Of a stretch of DNA of 64,000 nucleotides, positions 36,330 through 46,529 are shown one piece after another. Each line of letters opens with the position of its first letter. Position 1 is the first letter of the stretch. This DNA is from Delphinus delphis (Eukaryota > Chordata > Mammalia > Artiodactyla > Delphinidae). The notes under the pieces are model-generated. The model searched no databases, had not been told where the DNA came from, and saw only the letters and a program-made list of their open reading frames with translations. The stretch spans positions 19,154,994-19,218,993 of the forward strand of contig NC_082693.1 of NCBI RefSeq assembly GCF_949987515.2. Reading direction: 5' to 3'. The position numbers and the translations under genes were made by a program.

Positions 36330-36450
36330 CAAGGAGATCAATTAATTTGCCTGACGTTGCTTAGTGACTAGAAGTTCTGTCAGATTCTGAACCCAAGCCA
36401 TTCTCTCTCCAAAACCCACAGGCTTTCTACTACACAGCCTTGCTCATTCC
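36330..36450 (-). repeat. MIR-like ancient SINE
   Basis: 'agatcaattaatttgcctga', 'gtgactagaagttctgtcag' and 'ctgaacccaagccattctct' follow the reverse MIR core (acttgcccaaggtcacacag ... gaacccagg). Confidence 0.55.
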
Positions 36451-36556
36451 TATGCCTCTTTGTGAGCCCTCTATAAAAATTTCTCTCATCCCTCTGCTTA
36501 CTTTTTTCAAGACTATTGGTATTCAAGACATTTCTTCCTTTATTGACCCTTCATTG

Positions 36557-37066
36557 TGAAACAGGAGGGAAGAGTGCAGGGCACTACCTTTAAAAGAATG
36601 ACACAGGCATGGAGGATACAACATAAACTGGTTAGAACCAACTAGGCCCAAGATGGCAGAAGATTCGCCTTCCAGTAGACCTTGAGCCTCATTATACACT
36701 CACTGTAATACTTTAGCATATGCTAAATGACACACCCACAGGTGCCATGACCTGAGGTGGACCATAAAAGGCCAAAAAGTGGGCAGTGGCCCAATTCCTG
36801 GAAATCCCCGCCTTTTCCCCCCGAAATAGTTGGAATAATCCTACCACTTGTTAGCCTATGAAATTGCCCAGCGCATAACAACTAACCACCCCATATTTCA
36901 GGGCAGCTCTCCCCTTTTGAGATGGACCATATTCTATCTATGGAATGTCTATCTCTCTAAACAATCCACTTCTTACCTATCACCTTGCCTCTTGCTGAAT
37001 TCCTTCTGCACTGAGACATAAAGAAACTGAGCTTCATTAAATCCTGAGACCAGGTGTGCAATCTCA
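36557..37066 (+). repeat. Endogenous retrovirus LTR (class I-like), sense copy
   Basis: Starts near tgaaacaggagggaagagtg and ends near gtgcaatctca. The U3-like part 36560-36850 is matched in reverse complement at 37320-37622 (for example ggccaaaaagtgggcagtgg against ccacccactttttggcc). A short TG...CA framing and a CATTAAAT signal near 37034 fit an LTR. No viral coding region is attached. Confidence 0.75.
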
Positions 37067-37622
37067 ATTAAAAGACAGTGGTGTTGCAGGAAAGAAAGTG
37101 GGGCACGAGAGGATGGTCATGTCCTGGGTCTCAGGCAAGTCCCTGGGACGGCTGCCATGTGTGGGTTCTTGGCTTCTCACAGGAAAGAATTCAAGAGCAA
37201 GCCATAGTAAAGTGAAAGGTTTATTCAGGAAGATACACACTCCACAGACAGAGTGTGGGTCATCTCAGAAGGTGAGAGGCCCCAAGGTATGGGGTTGTCA
37301 GTTTTCATAGTGGTGGGTAATTTCATACGCTAATGAGTGGTAGGATTATTCCAACTTTTGGTGGGAAGGGGTGGGTATTTCCAGGAATTGGTCCACCACC
37401 CACTTTTTGGCCTTTTATGGTCAGCCTCAGAACTGTCATGGCACCTGTGGGTGTGTCATTTAGCTTGCTGATGTATTACAATGAGCGTATACTGTGACTC
37501 AAGGTCTACTGGAACTCAATCATCCGCCATCTTGGACTTAGTTGGTTCTAACCAGTTTATGTTGTATCCTCCATGGCTATGTCATTCTTTTAAAGGTTGT
37601 GCCCTGCTTCCTTCCTGTCTCA
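37067..37622 (-). repeat. Related endogenous retrovirus LTR, reverse copy
   Basis: Read on the minus strand it starts tgagacaggaaggaagcagg (37622), shares its U3-like half with the LTR at 36557, then has a different R/U5: a poly(A) signal in 'cctgaataaacctttcactt' near 37218 and 'ggcttgctcttgaattcttt'. The last 70 bases to its right (37623-37690) resemble a U5 end in plus orientation, so it may have been inserted into another LTR. Confidence 0.7.
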
Positions 37623-37690
37623 GTAGGTTTGGGTCCCAGCCCGTGGGTTCAAGTCCCAGTCTGAGTTTTGGCTGAGGTGCGCAGTTTCAA

Positions 37691-38404
37691 TTGTATTTAG
37701 ATTCAAGGAACTATGGAATCTTGCGACTGAAAGAGATATTTGAAGCCATTCATTCAACATTGTTCCTTCACAGCAGGACAAAAAAAAAAAAAATACTATA
37801 GGTTCCAGATAAATTAAGTGACTTGAGTAAGATCATAAAGCTGGTTAGTTGCAGAGTAGCCCCAGAAGCACCTAGGGCAGGCATCTTCCCTTATGCCTAA
37901 ATTATCTCTTCTCTGGGTGGTCATAATACCCAGTGCCCATCTCCAATTGAAAATTTGTTTTAGAGAAGAACTGGCTTTCTTTTTTTGTGCTCAAAAAATA
38001 TGCCAAGTATATGGGGGTGGAAATCCCAGAGGTCATGAATAAAATGTAAGAACAAAATAAATAATTTGGTTCAGGATAAGAAATGCAAAGGGACTGGGGT
38101 GTGAAAGAATAAGAGGAGAATCAAGAAAGCAAAACATTCAAGCTGGAGCCCCAAATTGTCAAGGTCCAAGAGCATTAGGGGAAGCATAATCAGCATTTGA
38201 ATTTAGTTGTCTGGCTGCAAGTTGAATCGTCTTTGTCTTCTTCAGCTTTCAGGAAAACCTACCATAGGCATCAACACCTTGTAGTATGGAAACAAAGGAA
38301 AAGGAATTACATCCCACTTTGGGGTTTATGTTGCCAAATAAAAAACAAATCCTGATTTAGTAAGGAGAGACTAATATCGGAAAGGATCATTGTAAGCAGA
38401 TAGG
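37691..38404. other. Intergenic DNA, nothing firm
   Basis: 37700-37870 looks like a degraded MIR/MIR3 (agtgacttgagtaagatcat). An A run lies at 37780-37793. No gene. Confidence 0.45.
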
Positions 38405-38940
38405 GTGGGGGACCTCAGGAGAAAGAGAACCAGGCATGGCTTTCTTAATATAAGAGAAGACTTTTTTGGCCTAAGCCATTTTGCGATAAGCCTGGCCACA
38501 ATGCTTTTCCTTGAACAGGTCTCAGCAATTAATGATCTTAAGGGAACAAAAGAATACAGACTGTTATCAGACAAGAGAAGTAACAATAGCAAAGATAATA
38601 GGTCAGTTGTAAAGACTCCCTGTTTCAGTGGCAAAGATTAGCCTGAAGCACTCAGCCAGCAGATCAACTGGAACCTAAAGGATGATGATGTTCACCTTTT
38701 CTGACCCTCGGGGCTTCAATCCACTAAAGATGGAACTCTCAACCACCCAAGCCCCTTCATGAATATGCATGTACCTTTAGCTTAAAACTGACCCAATTTT
38801 ACTGTGCAGGGAGGCACTGCTTTGGGAAGGATCCCTGTTATTTTCCTTACTTGCTGCAGGTAATAAATCCTTCCTTCTCCTGATATTTGGTTTGGTTGTG
38901 TATTTTGGCTCAAAGAAGTGAACCCAGTTTTCAGGTAACA
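38405..38940 (+). repeat. ERV LTR, copy A of three
   Basis: Diagnostic text shared with copies B and C: 'aaccaggcatggctttctta', 'aggtctcagcaattaatgat', 'caagccccttcatgaatatg', poly(A) signal AATAAA at 38862-38867, end 'tttcaggtaaca'. It is in sense orientation. Frames over it (38371-38641, both strands) are not genes. Confidence 0.8.
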
Positions 38941-39250
38941 TCCTAACAAGAGGATGAAGGGGGAAGGACTATTGCAGTGTCGGGAGGGAGACTATTCCAA
39001 TATCGAGAACTCTGACCAGAACACCGGCAAGCATCTTAAGGGTTAAGCACAAAGGCTTTTCATGGGGGGGGATGAACAAGTCTAGAAAGAACCAGGTGTG
39101 GGGAAGTGGGCGTGATGGGAGAGAAGAGCAGAGAATGTTTGACCCGGAGGCCAGGGTGTTCTCAGAAGGGGCTGTGTGCTGCCTGGCTAAAACTGAGGAT
39201 AGGTCAAGTTTGATCAACTGGGGGAAGGAGAGAAACTTACTCAAAGTTTG
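38941..39250. other. Unplaced sequence between LTR copies
   Basis: GC-richer than its surroundings, with no readable gene. It may be residual retroviral internal sequence, but I see no gag, pol or env motif. Confidence 0.4.
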
Positions 39251-39255
39251 ATTAA

Positions 39256-39408
39256 GGAATTCCCTGGAGGTCCAGTGGTTAGGACTCTGTGTTTTCATTG
39301 CCTAGGTCCCGGGGTTCAATCCCTAGTCAGGGAACTAAGATCCTGCAAGCTGCGTGGCGTAGCCAAGAAAAAGATAAATACTAAAATCAATCTTAAAAAA
39401 AAAAAAAA
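39256..39408 (+). mobile_element. Short tRNA-derived SINE
   Basis: 'aattccctggaggtccagtg', 'ggttcaatccctagtcaggg', then a tail with taaatactaaaat and an A run. It is of the same short class as the copy at 25706. No clean target duplication seen. Confidence 0.85.
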
Positions 39409-39448
39409 GAATACTGAGATTTTTTTTTTTTTTTTAAAATAAGACACA

Positions 39449-39824
39449 GGACTTCTCTGGTGGTCCAGTGGTAAAGAATCTGCCTTCCAATGCAGGGGAC
39501 ATGGGTTCGATCCCTGGTTAGGGAAGTAAGATCTCACATGCTGCTAGGCAGCTAAGCCCACGCACCACAACTACTGAGTCCACCCGCCTCAACTAGAGCC
39601 TGCATGCTGCAAACTACAGAGTCCACACGCTCTGGAGCCTGTGTGTCACAACTAGAGAGAGAAAACCTGCACGTCACAGCTAAGAGAAAGGGAAGCCCGC
39701 ACGCAGCAACGAAAAGCCCGCAGGCCACAACGAAAGATCCCACGTACCGCATCTAAGACCCAATGCAGCCAAAAAAATAAAGGAATAAAAGAGACAAGTA
39801 AAAATTAAAAAAAAAAAAAAAAAA
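39449..39824 (+). mobile_element. CHR-type SINE, long form
   Basis: Starts acacaggacttctctggtgg, contains 'caactactgagtccac' and 'gtgtgtcacaactagagaga', ends in 'aatgcagccaaaaaaataaa' and a poly(A) run (39807-39824). A T run at 39421-39435 lies immediately before it. Confidence 0.88.
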
Positions 39825-40769
39825 CAGGAAAAAAATAGTTTGATTAATAAGCATTTTACTCCCACTGATCAGGAAGCGCAAGCAGTTCAGCTAATCTTTA
39901 TGGAGCAAGGAATAAGAACTTAGATGGATTTTATCTGGCCTTATCACAGGTAAATGGGGGAGGGGAGGGTGGGCACCCATGAGTCTTAGATCAGTTCTTA
40001 AGGGCGGAGTGGTTTCTTGCAGTAAGTCCTTTTCCAGAACAAAAAGGTTGGGGGGAGATCTTAAGCTTTGATGTTTTTAGGAACACAGGGATCAGGGAAA
40101 ATTCAACATTGTCACCTTGGAGCAGAAAGAAGGAAATAGCTGTGAGAGGTGAGGTGGGAGTCTGGTAAGGGTCCTGTGGAAATAGAAATTTGAAGTCACC
40201 AAGATGATACCTGAAGTCTCCTGATATGCAAAGAAATCTTGTGCAAGCTCTGTGGATTCAATCATCATAGCAGGTCCAGCATAACAGAATACTTGTCTGC
40301 CCTCATGCCAACACGGGACAATAAACTTCTTGAGAACAGGCCATTTGCCTTTCTTCTCTCTGTCCCTGGCACCTGACAACAAAAAAGTGCCCAAATAAAC
40401 CTGCACTTTCAGCTACAGGAGGGTCTGCTGCAGGAGCTACTGGAACGGCCATGGGGGAACTCAGCAGGAGTCATCAGTGGTGGAGAAAAGAAGAGATTCT
40501 GAAGCTTGCAGTGGAAATAAGCCATGATGAGATTAAGACATAAGAGACATAGTTGTAGGACAGAACACGTTAATTCTGGCCAGGCACAGTTTGTGTTTTG
40601 TAAGCTGATTGTTCAGTAAGAAGGACTGCAGATGGCTCCCTGATATTGTTGCTGGAATTCTTGTCAAAGTCTCTCCTTCCAAAGGACTGAGGAAAATAAT
40701 TTCTTCTGAAATGGGAGCAATCATTAATGAACAATGACATGGGTGGGGGGTGGGGGCAGATTGGGTAGG
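39825..40769. other. Unplaced sequence between LTR copies
   Basis: No viral coding motif and no cellular gene seen. The minus frames at 40092-40406 and 40533-40823 do not match a family that I recognise. Confidence 0.4.
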
Positions 40770-41352
40770 GGGTCCCCAGAGAAATAGAACCAGGCATGGC
40801 TTTCTTGACATAAGAGAAGTCATTTTTGACCTAAGCCATTTTGTGATCCAAGCCTGGTCACAGTGCTTGCCCTTGAACAGGTCTTAGTAGTCAATGATCT
40901 TAAGGGGAGTAAGAGAATTCAGGAACAAAGAAAAAGCAGTCAAGGAACAATAGTTCAGCAATAAAACAGAGTTCTGGTTCCTCCTCAAGAATATACACAA
41001 CAATTTGACACAGTCTTTGAGTTCTGTAGGAGCTAAGGCCCCCGCTCTAGTGGAGGATGGAATGATGACGTTGACCCTCCTGACTTCAGTCAACTAACGC
41101 TTGGACTCTGTCAACCTTTGCCCCAGTTCTGTGCTGAATTCTCCTCTGCACAAGCCCCTTCATGAATATGAATATACCTTCAGCTTAAAACTTCCCCAAT
41201 TTTGCTGTTTGGGGAGACATTGCTTTGGGAGAGATCCCCAGTGTTCACCTTACTACCTGCAAGTAAGAAATCCTTCCTCCGCTCAAACTTTGGCTTGGTT
41301 TTGTCTTTTGGTTCAACACCTGCCAAGAGGCAAATGCAGTCTTCAGGTAACA
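40770..41352 (+). repeat. ERV LTR, copy B of three
   Basis: Matches copies A and C: 'aaccaggcatggctttcttg', 'cacagtgcttgcccttgaac', 'caagccccttcatgaatatg', 'cttcaggtaaca'. The poly(A) signal of A and C is changed here to AAGAAA near 41264. Confidence 0.8.
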
Positions 41353-41967
41353 TGAGGAGCATCCACCTTTGAATCATCAACCAGATCTCAGTTCCACAGG
41401 GAGGGCCCACAGTCGGGATACAGCCCGGGCACCTGGTCTTAAACACACATTTACACACTTGGTGGATATTTGTTGGGAAGAGATGAAAAAGAAGCTTTGT
41501 GCATCATTACCCAGGAAAGAAAGGGAGTGTGCCTTACGAGGGGATGGTAGTCTGACCTGGGGTATTCTTGTTGTGTTCAATAGCCCTAGTCAGGTTTTTA
41601 GCAGATTACACTAGTGCGAACTCAGACCTCCTGGTGCCACGATCCAAGTCAAGGGACAGTTGGAGATGCCCAATGTCCTGTCTTTCCTGTCATACCCCTA
41701 CTATTTGGGGGAGGGGAGAAGTTCAAAGAGATATTCGAATTGACAAGTAAAATCTGCAAAGGAAATGTGGTGAAGCAGCAAAAGCTACATGACATACAAG
41801 AAAAAAAAGGTAAAAACAAGTAAAATAAGTATAAAGAGGAAAATAAGTAAAAGCAGAGAAACCAGGGGTAGTTAGATGCAGTACAGGAATAGAAGGAAGG
41901 GGAGGACAAAAATGCCAATGGAGACTTGGGCAATTTCTTTTTTCTGAAGTTTTGTAACCAGATAAGG
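41353..41967. other. Spacer between LTR copies B and C
   Basis: No retroviral coding motif is readable. It may be internal ERV remains or unrelated host sequence. Confidence 0.4.
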
Positions 41968-42507
41968 AAGGGGACCTGGAAAAGAGAACTAAGCATGGCT
42001 TTCTTGACTTACGAGAAGCTACTTTTGGTCTAACCATTTTGTGATCTAAGCTTGACCAAAATGCTTGCCCTTGAACAGTTCTTGGTAATTAATGATTTTA
42101 AGGGAACAAAAAATGCAGAAACAAAGGACCGTTATCAGGCAAGAGGAGTAACAATAGAAAAGATATCAGTTGTAAAGACTCCTTATTCTGTGTCAGTGGC
42201 AAAGATTAACGCGAAGAGCTCAACCACCAGATCAACTGGAACTTAAGTGATGATGATGTTGACCTTTCTGACCCTCCTGCCTTCAATCAGCTAAAGCTTG
42301 GACTCTCAACCACCCAAGCCCCTTCATGAATATGCATGTATAAAACTTCCCTAATTTTGCTGTTTGAGGAGACACTGCTTTGGGAAAGATCCCTGGTGTT
42401 CTCCTTCTTTGCTGGAGGTAATAAATCCTCCCTTCTCCCAATCTTTGGCTTGCTTGTGTCTTTTGGCTCGACACCCACCAAGAGGAAAACCCAGTTTTGG
42501 GGTAACA
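41968..42507 (+). repeat. ERV LTR, copy C of three
   Basis: Shares 'gcatggctttcttgacttac', 'accacccaagccccttcatg', a TATA-like 'catgtataaaacttccc', AATAAA at 42420-42425 and end 'tttggggtaaca'. It has the same orientation as A and B. Confidence 0.8.
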
Positions 42508-43864
42508 GCTTGTTATGGGTACAGAAGAATTCTCAGGGACTCAGTTCAGGATCTGAAGGTGTTGGAGAGAAGCAAACATAGAGCTAGCCTGGGGTGGGGC
42601 TTGGGGGAGGCAGGCTAGGAAACCATGTTTGAGGAAAAACAGAGCAGTAGAGGGACCCACTGCAAAGGAAGGATGCAGGGATAGGTCCATCTCATTGCAG
42701 CCAGAGATTTTTCTGGAAAGAAGAGGAAGCCCTGACATACCAACAAGTGGTCCAAAGGCAGTTACTAGGACAGTAAGTAGAACTCACTAACATATGTGGT
42801 CAATTCTGTTGCCTGTATGTAGAAACAAATGGAGACACAAATCGGCAAAGTGGAAGTGAGGTAATAGAAATAAAGTATATTCTAACAACTAGAAATGTGC
42901 CCAAAAAGAGTCAATGGCAAGTTTATAAACAAGCCAGTAAAAGCTGGGTAGTTATATTACTCACTGGTAATTTTTCCAGGGCTGCCATGGCTTTGGGGAA
43001 TCAGAAGTCCTTATTTTTTCTTAGTTCCTCTCTGTTGCATGGTGTCTATGTTTTTGTTGGTGTCTCAGATACCTTTTGGAAGTAGCAATAGTATAAAGAT
43101 TTCAATTACAATTACAACAGTATAAAGATTTCAATTACAATTGTCATGGTCATTCACAAATTGGCAAAAGTAAATCTTTGAGAAGGTTTTTCTTTTTTAC
43201 AAACACATTTGTATTAAGGAAATGGAATAAGTGATTTGCTGTTAGAACTTATTTTACAATGCTTTGTTAAATAAAACTTGCAAAATAAATATTTTATTTA
43301 CAAAATACTAATTATGATTCATTGTTACTAATTGTATTATTAATATTATTCTATACTGTATTTCATGAAGGATTCTAAGATACACTTTCCCCCCCACCTT
43401 TTTGGCATCTCTAAAATCAGGATGCATCTTACAGTCCATGCAATAAGAAACAAATAACACCTTAGATTAATTGGCACTTTTACTTTCTTAGTGATATACG
43501 AATTAATAGTGTATTTTATAGTGCATAGGGTCTTAGAGTTGAGGCGATGGGTGCTCCTTTTAGTTGAGTCTTTACCTGTGAACCACAGATTTGGATTTGT
43601 GAATAAGGGAAGGACGCATTCACATAACAACCAGAACTTTCTCTTTAGATATCTTGTGTTCCATGAGCTTCCATATGGATCTGCCATAGTTCTACTCATT
43701 ATTGCTCATCTGGACTATCTCTTCAGCCTCCTGACTGGTCCCTTGTCCTTTAGTGAAACCAAGAATTTGACCATACAATTCTGCTGCTTAAAAATACTCG
43801 TGCTCGGATGGCTGCGAGGGCTGAGGAGTTGGGAGAAAAGGAGAGTGGCTGTTAATGCGGACAG
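42508..43864. other. Intergenic DNA, nothing firm
   Basis: A direct duplication, 'agtataaagatttcaattac', occurs twice at 43089-43108 and 43121-43140. Around 43380-43450 a phrase like a DNA-transposon end is suggested (gatgcatcttacagtccatg), not placed. Frames 43346-43880 overlap on both strands and look random. Confidence 0.45.
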
Positions 43865-44010
43865 TTTCTTTTGGGGGTGATAAAAATGCTCTAAAATGGA
43901 CTGTGAACATGATTTCACAACTCTGTAAACATTGTAAAAACCATTGAATTGAACTCTTTAAATGGATGGATTGTGTGGTATGTGAACTATATATCGATAA
44001 AGCAGCTTGA
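43865..44010 (+). repeat. L1 3' terminal fragment
   Basis: 'gataaaaatgctctaaaatg', 'aaaccattgaattgaactct', 'ttgtgtggtatgtgaactat', 'atcgataaagcagctt' match an L1 3' end in sense. Confidence 0.8.
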
Positions 44011-44098
44011 AATTGTTAGCTATGATAATAATGAAAATAATAATAAAATAAGATACTATGAGTGATATGGTTTTAAAAAATGATTTTGCAAGGATCTT

Positions 44099-44305
44099 TT
44101 TTTTTTGTGGTACATGGGCCTCTCAGTGTTGTGGCCTCTCCCGTTGTGGAGCACAGGCTCTGTACACGCAGGCTCAGCGGCCATGGCTCACGGGCCCAGC
44201 CGCTCCATGGCAGGTGGGATCTGGGATCTTCCCAGACCGGGGCACGAACCCGTGTTCCCTGCATTGGCAGGCAGACTCTCAACCACTGCGCCACCAGGGA
44301 AGCCC
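44099..44305 (-). mobile_element. CHR-type SINE, short GC-rich form
   Basis: Reverse copy: T run, 'ggcctctcccgttgtggagc', head complement 'gcgccaccagggaagccc'. A perfect 13-bp target duplication, TTGCAAGGATCTT, lies at 44086-44098 and 44306-44318. An apparent 262-codon plus frame (44105-44893) begins inside it and is an artefact. Confidence 0.95.
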
Positions 44306-44696
44306 TTGCAAGGATCTTATTGGTCAGGTTCTGATTTCTCTCCCCAGCCTGATATCGTGACAGTTTCTTCCACACTTTATGCACTAGGAGGTCACTTTTT
44401 TGAAAATGCCACGCACTTTCAGAACCCCATCTATTATATTTGTTCACAGTGTTTCCCGTCAGGGAAACATCATTCTCTTGTTCTCTACTCAATAAACTTA
44501 CTCTTTAAGGCCCAACTCAAGTTTCATTTCTGGGAAATGCTTGCAGATGCGTATCAGAACCCTATCAGTGAGTGGCAAGTGAAAATAAGCTCAGGTCTCC
44601 CACTGATTCTGCATTATGGTGAGTTGTATAATTATTTCATTATACATTACAATGTAATAATAATAGAAATAAAGTGCACAATAAATGTAATGAGCT

Positions 44697-44805
44697 TGAA
44701 TCATCCTAAAACCATCCTCCCAACCCTGGGTCCATGGAAAAATTGTCTTCCACAAAACAGGTCCCTGCTGCCAAAAAGGTTCAGGACCACTGCCCTGGAG
44801 GAATC
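44697..44805 (+). repeat. hAT-like DNA transposon end fragment
   Basis: 'ccatggaaaaattgtcttcc', 'acaaaacaggtccctgctgc' and 'caaaaaggttcaggaccact' match the well-known 3' end of a mammalian hAT-type element; exact name not fixed. Confidence 0.65.
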
Positions 44806-44899
44806 AGTCCTGGGTTTCACCAGGGAAATCATTCAGGTTTCAATTCAAAGAGGATTCGCTGAAATGCTAGTTTATTGTTTACAATTATCTTGAGGCAGC

Positions 44900-45310
44900 T
44901 GTTACGGACTAAAATGTGTCTGCTCCAAACTCATATGTTGAAGCCCTAACCACCCTATCCCACTCCCAGTACCTCAGAATGTGACTATATTTGGTGGTAA
45001 GGCCTTTAAAGAAGTAATTAAATTAAAATGAGGGCATGAGGGTGGGCCCTAAACCAGTCTGAACGGTGTCTTTATAAGGAGAGGAGATTAGGACACACAG
45101 AGAGACAAGAGGGATGCTGGTGCACAAACACCATGTGAGGATGTGAAGAGTCAGCAGCCTTCTAAAAACCAAGGAGGGAGACCTTGGAAGAAACCCAGCT
45201 GCGAACAGCTTCATCTTGGTCCTCCAGCCTCCAGAACTGTGAGAAAATAAAGTTTAAGACACTCAGTCTGTGGTTTTTTGTTACAGCAGCCCTAGCAAAC
45301 TAATATAGCA
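44900..45310 (+). repeat. MLT1-type LTR (ERVL-MaLR)
   Basis: 'caaactcatatgttgaagcc', 'ctcagaatgtgactatattt', 'gtaattaaattaaaatgagg', 'cagcctccagaactgtgaga', 'cactcagtctgtggtttttt' and 'cagccctagcaaactaatat' follow the MLT1 consensus in sense. It is nearly full length. Confidence 0.9.
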
Positions 45311-45452
45311 ACTATTGCAGTAAGTGGAAACTAAACTAAAACTAAAGTGTGGAACTGAAAATTGAAGTTTTTTTCCCAGAATGTTATAATGATGTCCCTA
45401 TACAAACAATTCCTAAATGACTTTTAATTATTACATTAAAAAACACGATTAT

Positions 45453-45675
45453 GGGCTTCCCTGGTGGCGCAGTGGTTGAAAGTCCGCCTGCTGATGCAGG
45501 AGACGAGGGTTCGTGTCCCGGTCTGGGAGGATCCCACGTGCTGCGGAGCGGCTGGGCCCATGAGACATGGCCGCTGAGCCTGCACATCGGGAGCCTGTGC
45601 TCCGCAACGGGAGAGGCCACAACAGTGAGAGGTCTGCATACCGCAAAAAAAAACCAAAAAAACAAACAAAAAAAA
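45453..45675 (+). mobile_element. CHR-type SINE, short GC-rich form
   Basis: Starts gggcttccctggtggcgcag, carries 'gagaggccacaacagtgaga', tail of A runs with aaacaaac. The flanks ACGATTAT (left) and ACGATCAT (right) look like a short imperfect target duplication. Confidence 0.92.
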
Positions 45676-46149
45676 ACGATCATAAATTTTATAAAATTGA
45701 TCATTTACTGTACTCAATTCATTCATATAAAGTGATAAATAGTAATAGGGTATTCCAGATTTATACCTTTTAGAGAAGGATCCAAATATAAATTTGGCAT
45801 TTTAAATTTTAATCATTTCCTTCAAGCCTTTCTTCTTTTCTGGTTTTCTTCTTTTTTTCTTCAACACGTAAATTGTAGCTTATGTATTATTTTCATAAAT
45901 CACTTATGATATTTAATCATAAAAATATCACTTAGATATTTTTGTCTCCCCCTATGAAGATTCCTTGATGTCCTCAGGGTTTGATAATGTACTCCCAAAT
46001 CCATGGTTGTGGAGTATAGATCAGATTATTTGTATACCAGAGAAGTTTTGTTGTGTTCCCAGCCCCATTCAAGAAGATGCAATTATAAAAGAAAGTTACT
46101 TTGTTGATTATTGAACTGTTACAAACACTAATCCCAAAACAATGCCACA

Positions 46150-46440
46150 GGAACATTTAAAAATTCAATGAAACTCACCTCCCAAAATGAAATGCTTAGG
46201 TATTATCTAACAAAATATATACAAGATCTATATGAGGAAAACTATAAATCTCTGATGAATAAAATCAAGGAAGAACTAAGTAAACAGAGAGATTATTCCA
46301 TGTTCATGGATAGGGAGACAATATTGTCAAGATGCCAGTTCTTCTCAACTTGATCTATAGATTCAACACAATTTCAATAAAATCCTAGCAAGTTATTTTC
46401 TGATATTCACAAACTGATATGTGTGGGGACAAGGCCTATC
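46150..46440 (+). repeat. L1 ORF2 fragment
   Basis: Plus-strand translation gives TKYIQDLYEENYKSLMNK, then a stop after CQFFST with the ORF2 text going on (the SIDSTQF-like part). This is the reverse transcriptase region of an old L1. Confidence 0.8.
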
Positions 46441-46529
46441 TGGGAAATATCTGTATTTTCCCTTCAGTTTTGCTGTGAACCTAAAACTCCTAAATATTTA
46501 AAAATAAATGTTAAAAAGCATACTCCAAC

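Noticed and set aside
44105..44893. 262-codon plus open frame, the longest in the window
   Set aside because: Starts inside a reverse SINE and continues through unrelated intergenic and hAT sequence; amino acid content is SINE-translation typical (CGxSTGSVHAGS).
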